In this document: positions 63,889 through 64,000 of the stretch, one piece after another
Numbering within the stretch: the first letter of the stretch is position 1
Layout of the letters: every line of letters starts with the position of its first letter
Source of the DNA: Advenella faeciporci
GTDB taxonomy: Bacteria; Pseudomonadota; Gammaproteobacteria; Burkholderiales; Burkholderiaceae_B
Direction: 5' to 3'
Assembly (NCBI RefSeq): GCF_014652395.1
Contig: NZ_BMYS01000010.1
Coordinates: 32,098 to 96,097, forward strand
Length of the DNA: 64,000 bases
Made by a program: the position numbers and the translations under genes
Notes under the pieces: model-generated
Database searches by the model: none
Told to the model about the DNA's origin: nothing
Seen by the model: only the letters and a program-made list of their open reading frames with translations

Positions 63889-64000
63889 TGAACTGACCCC
63901 AAAAAGTTGGACACCCATTCAACTTTTAGGGGTCTTTTCAATGACAAAATATGATTTGCCGTTCAAAATCAAATTAGTCCAAGCGTATCTATCCGGCCAG
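63889..64000 (+). mobile_element. Left end of an IS3-family element (partial)
   Basis: The terminal sequence TGAACTGACCCCAAAAAGTT (from 63889) resembles IS3-family inverted repeats that begin TG and contain CCCC followed by AGTTGGACA. It is followed 32 bases later by a transposase OrfA-like start. The right end, orfB and any target duplication lie beyond the window. Confidence 0.8.
63941..64000 (+). CDS. IS3-family transposase OrfA (partial)
   Basis: Only 20 codons are visible: MTKYDLPFKIKLVQAYLSGQ, the typical N-terminus of the IS3/IS150-group OrfA, which carries a helix-turn-helix. OrfB would follow by programmed frameshift. Truncated only by the window. Confidence 0.8.
   Translation, partial: MTKYDLPFKIKLVQAYLSGQ

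Overview
The window is chromosomal DNA of a betaproteobacterium, most likely an Alcaligenaceae-type member of Burkholderiales. The signs are an orphan Bug-type solute receptor, a very long DUF3683/FAD/Fe-S oxidoreductase, the ubiE-Tim44-ubiJ-ubiB block, and HprK next to EIIA-Ntr and RapZ. Base composition is near 50% GC and even throughout. I saw no rRNA, tRNA, CRISPR array or prophage. The only mobile DNA is the first ~110 bases of an IS3-family element at the right edge.

Region 1 (1-7.6 kb, minus strand) is a phosphonate locus read as phnC-phnD1-phnD2-phnE-phnF-phnG-phnH-phnI-phnJ, leaving the window inside phnJ. It holds an ABC importer with two tandem, diverged binding proteins, a GntR/HutC regulator and the C-P lyase core. 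An intrinsic terminator separates phnE from phnF. A shared motif around CTAGAC occurs twice upstream of phnC and as a 14-base palindrome at the start of phnF.

Region 2 (7.7-22.4 kb) holds housekeeping genes: gor, a NlpC/P60 lipoprotein, a VOC protein with a divergent MarR regulator, thiD, an isoaspartyl methyltransferase-like gene, hldE2, and ubiE/Tim44/ubiJ/ubiB. phoBR follows, with a Pho-box-like site, and runs by overlapping genes into pxpBCA (5-oxoproline hydrolysis).

Region 3 (22.4-43 kb) holds the DUF3683 flavoprotein, a VTT membrane protein, ilvA, apt, purT, and the Kdo/LPS-export run kdsD-kdsC-lptC-lptA-lptB. hpf-ptsN-hprK-rapZ-rlpA comes next. rpoN, which normally lies between lptB and hpf, is absent. 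rsmI, yraN, a SIS protein, dolP, a TlpA-like protein, argB and a HAD phosphatase follow.

Region 4 (43-55.7 kb) holds apaG-mltA-ubiH-dsbC on the minus strand. On the plus strand is rpe-gph-trpL-trpEGDC-HIT-ung, with a readable tryptophan attenuator, then an rhlE helicase.

Region 5 (55.7-63.8 kb) is a catabolic island: thiolase, SDR, Bug receptor, acyl-CoA ligase and a CaiB/AMACR protein on one strand, with a divergent IclR regulator and an acyl-CoA dehydrogenase. The AMACR protein keeps the racemase catalytic triad spacing. The dehydrogenase has its glutamate in the LCAD/isovaleryl position. I infer a pathway for a methyl-branched carboxylic acid; the substrate is unknown.
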